The notes under the pieces are model-generated. The model did no database searches and was not told where the DNA came from. It saw only the letters and a list, made by a program, of their open reading frames with translations. The position numbers and the translations under genes are program-made. DNA of 64,000 bases from assembly GCF_018499575.1 (NCBI RefSeq), contig NZ_JAHDAP010000001.1:558001-622000 (forward strand), given 5' to 3'. Positions 60,942-64,000 of this stretch are shown in pieces. The DNA is from Streptococcus infantis. GTDB taxonomy: Bacteria; Bacillota; Bacilli; Lactobacillales; Streptococcaceae. The stretch's first letter is position 1. Every line of letters starts with the position of its first letter.

Positions 60942-62702
60942 TTACTCCATTCTTCTTTTTTGGGCAATTAAGCGTTCAAGCTCTTCTATAGCAGTATCTG
61001 TATCACCTACATGACTAGCTTCCTGAACTTTCTTTTTGATTTGCAAGTTTTGTTGATTCAAAAGAGCACGTTTTCGAGACTCTTCGACTTCTTTTAGCTC
61101 TTCTGGAGACATTTCAGAAGGTAAATCCAAAGACAATACTTGATACCAAGCATTCTCAACTTCTCTGGTCTGATTTGCCAAATCTTCTGAGGAGATTGTA
61201 CCATTATCAATCAACAGCCCATACAAGGTTTGAAACTCAGGTGTTTCAAAAACAAAATCATCTCTTAAACGATAATCATTGAGAACCAATGGATGCTCCA
61301 TCATCCGATAGAGAATATGTGCTTCAGCTCTCATGACTGCCGTCAATTGTTTAGAAACCGACATAGTAATTGGTGTCGGATTAACAACCTGCTTCACTTT
61401 TTCTTGTCTTTGTCTGACACGACTTTCGTTGATGATGTGCTCAACTTGTTGATAATCAAAAGATGGTAAATGATCCGCCAACAAATGAATATAGGTGTTC
61501 TGGGCTGTGATAGAAGGTTCTTTGACGATAAGAGGTGCAATTTTCTCTATAAAATCAATTTGTGCTTGGAGATTCTCACTGTTCTTAGGTTTAAAATGAT
61601 GAATATAAAACTCAATCGGACTAATACGAGTATTGGCCAAGAGATAAGCCAGGTCTTCTGCAGAATTTTTCTGCAAGTATTCATCTGGGTCCATAGCATC
61701 AGGGATTTGGACAATCTGAACTGGCAAATCACCTAGTTCCTCTAGAACTTTAGCGGTTGCTGCTTGTCCTGCCTTATCACCATCATAAGTGATAATCACT
61801 TTTTTTGTAAAGCGTTTGAGATGTTCAACGTGTTCAGCAGTCAAGGCTGTTCCCATGGATGCTACTGCATTTTCAATACCGGCACGGTAAGCTGCAATGA
61901 CATCCATAAAGCCTTCCATCAGGTAAATTTCAGGAGCTTTGCCCGAGCCTTTTTTTACCCTATCCAAATGATATAATTCGTAACTCTTGTTAAAAATTGC
62001 CGTCGCCCGACTATTTTTATACTTGGCAGTTTGAGAATCTGCTTCTTGCCAAATTCGACCAGAAAAGGCAATCACCTTTCCTTGATCATTTGAGAGTGGA
62101 AAGATAATGCGGTTATGGAAGGTATCAAAGAATTGATTGCTATCAGAAAGATAAAACAGACCTGAATCTAGCATGTCCTTTTCACTATAATCGTCTCGCA
62201 AACGTTGATAGAGATACGAACGTTCAGCAGGTGCTAGACCTACCATAAAATGTTTAATGACATCATCAGTCAAGCCACGTTTATAGAGATAGTTTCTCGC
62301 CTCTTCACCCATCTTCGTTGTCATGAGGATCGCATGATAAAAGCGTGCAGCCTTGTCATGCATCTCATAGAGGTTTTGATGGGGTGACGTATGTGAGACA
62401 GAGTTATTTACTGGAGTTTCAAGGTGCATTCCGAGACGTTCGCCCAAAATCCTTACTGCATCCGCAAAGGTTACTTGTTGATACTCCTCAATAAACTTAA
62501 AGACATCTCCAGAACGACCACATCCAAAACAGTGGTAAAATTGCTTGTCTTCAACCACGTTAAAGGAAGGGGTCTTTTCACCATGAAAAGGACAGAGCCC
62601 TAAATAGTTCCGTCCAGATTTTTGTAAGGAAATCACTTCTCCTATGATTTCGACAATATTGGTATTGTTTTTGATTTCTTCGATGACTCTCTTGTCAACC
62701 AT
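60942..62702 (-). CDS. dnaG: DNA primase
   Basis: Makes RNA primers for replication. The N-terminal zinc finger (CPFHGEKTP, then [13 protein letters not shown]) precedes the catalytic TOPRIM domain ([27 protein letters not shown]) and a C-terminal helicase-interaction part. 586 aa. The ATG at 62702 (MVDKRVIEE) has GGAGGTATTGTTT upstream; the earlier ATG overlaps this site. Confidence 0.97.
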   Translation of the reverse strand: MVDKRVIEEIKNNTNIVEIIGEVISLQKSGRNYLGLCPFHGEKTPSFNVVEDKQFYHCFGCGRSGDVFKFIEEYQQVTFADAVRILGERLGMHLETPVNNSVSHTSPHQNLYEMHDKAARFYHAILMTTKMGEEARNYLYKRGLTDDVIKHFMVGLAPAERSYLYQRLRDDYSEKDMLDSGLFYLSDSNQFFDTFHNRIIFPLSNDQGKVIAFSGRIWQEADSQTAKYKNSRATAIFNKSYELYHLDRVKKGSGKAPEIYLMEGFMDVIAAYRAGIENAVASMGTALTAEHVEHLKRFTKKVIITYDGDKAGQAATAKVLEELGDLPVQIVQIPDAMDPDEYLQKNSAEDLAYLLANTRISPIEFYIHHFKPKNSENLQAQIDFIEKIAPLIVKEPSITAQNTYIHLLADHLPSFDYQQVEHIINESRVRQRQEKVKQVVNPTPITMSVSKQLTAVMRAEAHILYRMMEHPLVLNDYRLRDDFVFETPEFQTLYGLLIDNGTISSEDLANQTREVENAWYQVLSLDLPSEMSPEELKEVEESRKRALLNQQNLQIKKKVQEASHVGDTDTAIEELERLIAQKRRME

Positions 62703-62882
62703 AAACAATACCTCCATTTTATCACAGTTTACTTTATATAGTATAGCTTATTTCTGAAAAAAAGTAAACCATTTCATACGCTTTACATGAGACTATTTCA
62801 TAAGTTTCCAGCTGTCATGAAAAAGTGAATCTTTTGAGCAAACCATTCTAATATTTGAAAGATAAATAGAAAAAATTAAAGA

Positions 62883-63314
62883 CTATTTCACTTGATCTTC
62901 GAGGTTATTTTTCAATATTCTGCTAATATACTGACCATCTTTTCTACTGATGCAAGCCGTTGCAAAAGTCATCGGTGCTATATAAACTTCTCCTCTATAG
63001 GATGGGTCGGTCAATACAGGCATAGAATAATAGGCATTCTTTTTATTTTTAAGGTCAATAAACCATTTACCTCCTAGGTGCTTACGGAAGGTTTCACCGA
63101 TATAAACAGTCAAGTAATCCAACATCTTGCGGTCTGCTATCAAAACATGGTGGTCTTCGTAGTGAGCCAAGATCCAAGCCTCCAAATCATCCAAGGACTG
63201 AATGCTATAGTCTAAATTTAGCCCTTCTTTCTCAGCAAACTCCCTAGTAAAATAGTCCATCTTAAATCCAATTTGAAAAATCCATTCCTGAAAATCTTCT
63301 TGTGTGTATGCCAT
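62883..63314 (-). CDS. Conserved hypothetical protein, 143 aa
   Basis: A soluble protein with no signal peptide or membrane segment. FKMDYFTREFAEKEGLNLDY, HYEDHHVLIADRKMLDYLTV and YIGETFRKHLGGKWFIDLKN are the recognisable stretches; the last resembles proteins described only as hypothetical. AAGGGGGTAGAACA supports the ATG. No function can be given. Confidence 0.7.
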   Translation of the reverse strand: MAYTQEDFQEWIFQIGFKMDYFTREFAEKEGLNLDYSIQSLDDLEAWILAHYEDHHVLIADRKMLDYLTVYIGETFRKHLGGKWFIDLKNKKNAYYSMPVLTDPSYRGEVYIAPMTFATACISRKDGQYISRILKNNLEDQVK

Positions 63315-63716
63315 TGTTCTACCCCCTTAAATAATCTGTATCTAATTCTAGATGGTCTTTTCTTTAAAGTTACATTTTATCTAATTATAAATCACTTGTA
63401 TGTCAATCTCAATCCTTAAATCTTAGATTATCTTGTTTTTATGTAAAAATTTCCTTTAATCGTTTTCGTAATAACTTATTTTGAAGCTGAGCTATGAGTA
63501 GACAGTTCTTGTCGTTGAACGCAAGCTGTATGGTAGACATAGTCTAGTTTTTCTGATTTCTTCTAGTTTGGTCAAAATGAAGTTGTGACCGCATTATATC
63601 TTGTTCATTTTATAATTAAAATTGCATTATACCCACTATTCTACTAGTACTTATAGGATTAACCTTGACATGGTTACAATTCCTAGGTTTAATTTTTCAC
63701 TTTATTTCTGACTATA
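63315..63716. other. AT-rich intergenic stretch, no supported gene
   Basis: No open frame with a ribosome binding site is present. A 33-codon minus-strand frame (63439-63540) lacks one. Minus-strand TATAAT-like motifs occur near 63594 and 63630 and could serve the gene at 62883-63314. Segments such as AACTAGAAGAAATCAGAAAAA look like a decayed mobile element or transposase remnant, but I cannot identify it. Confidence 0.4.
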
Positions 63717-64000
63717 TTATTTATACTCCACTTCCATTTTAAAAACTATTAATTTATTTGATAAATTTTTTACTTTAATATTAAAATCTATTTTGGAGTT
63801 AAACGTAAAAAGAAAAGTTTGAGATGTATCCATAATAATACCTTCGTGATCGACACCAATGCCATTATGAGGATTCTCTAACACAACGATTTTTGTTGTT
63901 TCTGTTTCCGAATCGTATTTCCAGTGTTCAACCTGACTTTTCTCAATATTATAATGTATACTATTATCATAGTCAGACCAACTCCTCCCGTATGATAACT
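63717..64000 (-). CDS. Incomplete gene of unknown function, 5' end beyond the window
   Basis: Ninety-three codons are open from the window edge to a TAA at 63717. The frame reads SYGRSWSDYDNSIHYNIEKS, VEHWKYDSETETTKIVV, NPHNGIGVDHEGIIMD and ends FKMEVEYK. No signature is recognised. Beta-rich and soluble by eye; the N-terminus is missing, so no signal peptide can be judged. Confidence 0.55.
   Translation of the reverse strand, partial: LSYGRSWSDYDNSIHYNIEKSQVEHWKYDSETETTKIVVLENPHNGIGVDHEGIIMDTSQTFLFTFNSKIDFNIKVKNLSNKLIVFKMEVEYK

Noticed and set aside
63439..63540. A 33-codon minus-strand frame
   Set aside because: No ribosome binding site and no recognisable protein; kept only as a note in the intergenic entry.

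Overview
The window is low-GC Firmicute DNA with strong, purine-rich ribosome binding sites. Its gene content points to a mitis-group Streptococcus. The key markers are a licABC-tarIJ locus (phosphocholine teichoic acid), an adcAII-pht zinc pair, a WalRKJ system with a one-helix WalK, a preQ1-II riboswitch in front of queT, RocS, and a MutY without an iron-sulfur cluster. Protein identities look closest to S. pneumoniae, S. mitis, S. oralis and S. infantis. I cannot assign a species from the sequence alone.

Layout. Positions 1-256 hold the 5' part of an acetyltransferase gene. It is followed by about 130 bases of GC-richer sequence starting with an Illumina-adapter 12-mer, so this end is probably a chimeric contig join. 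From 482 to 9343 a long minus-strand run carries translation and one-carbon genes (tdk, prfA, prmC, a Sua5-type gene, an acetyltransferase, glyA), then a nucleoid-associated protein, a lysozyme-like protein, a DUF1002 protein and rlmD. A tautomerase and mnmE read the other way. Two intergenic repeats separate mnmE from hemH. PepT faces the adcAII-pht pair, which has clustered AdcR-type operators. Next come a membrane protein, ribF and pyrK-pyrDB behind a PyrR attenuator.

From 22.4 to 26.6 kb lies tarI-tarJ-licA-licB-licC, with two candidate promoters, one carrying a CiaR-type direct repeat. After ybaB come a membrane GDPD, a DnaQ-type exonuclease, rocS and truB. From 31.2 to 33.5 kb is an accessory island with two paralogous membrane proteins, a decayed gene and a duplicated 5' fragment of truB. 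From 33.5 to 44.7 kb are a hydrolase, an acetyltransferase, a DUF2130 protein, a formate/nitrite-type channel and its deleted tandem copy, two small accessory genes, queT/gtrA with mirror-image promoters, mscL, tRNA-Arg(CCG), an MFS transporter, an Rgg-like regulator and an ABC-F protein. From 44.7 kb to the end are a repeat-bearing lipoprotein, pgm, a thioredoxin-like protein, walRKJ, mutY, pepX, obgE, several small proteins, two glycolipid glycosyltransferases, a SufT-like protein, rpoD, dnaG, and an incomplete gene at the edge.

Most of the window is core genome. The least expected signals are: (1) four genes (ribF, gtrA, mutY, cpoA) whose ATG lies 6-7 bases after an extended -10 with no Shine-Dalgarno, implying leaderless mRNAs; (2) the truB-flanked island; (3) a cluster-less MutY; (4) a hemH that seems to have lost its usual start codon. 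I found no CRISPR array, prophage or intact insertion sequence.
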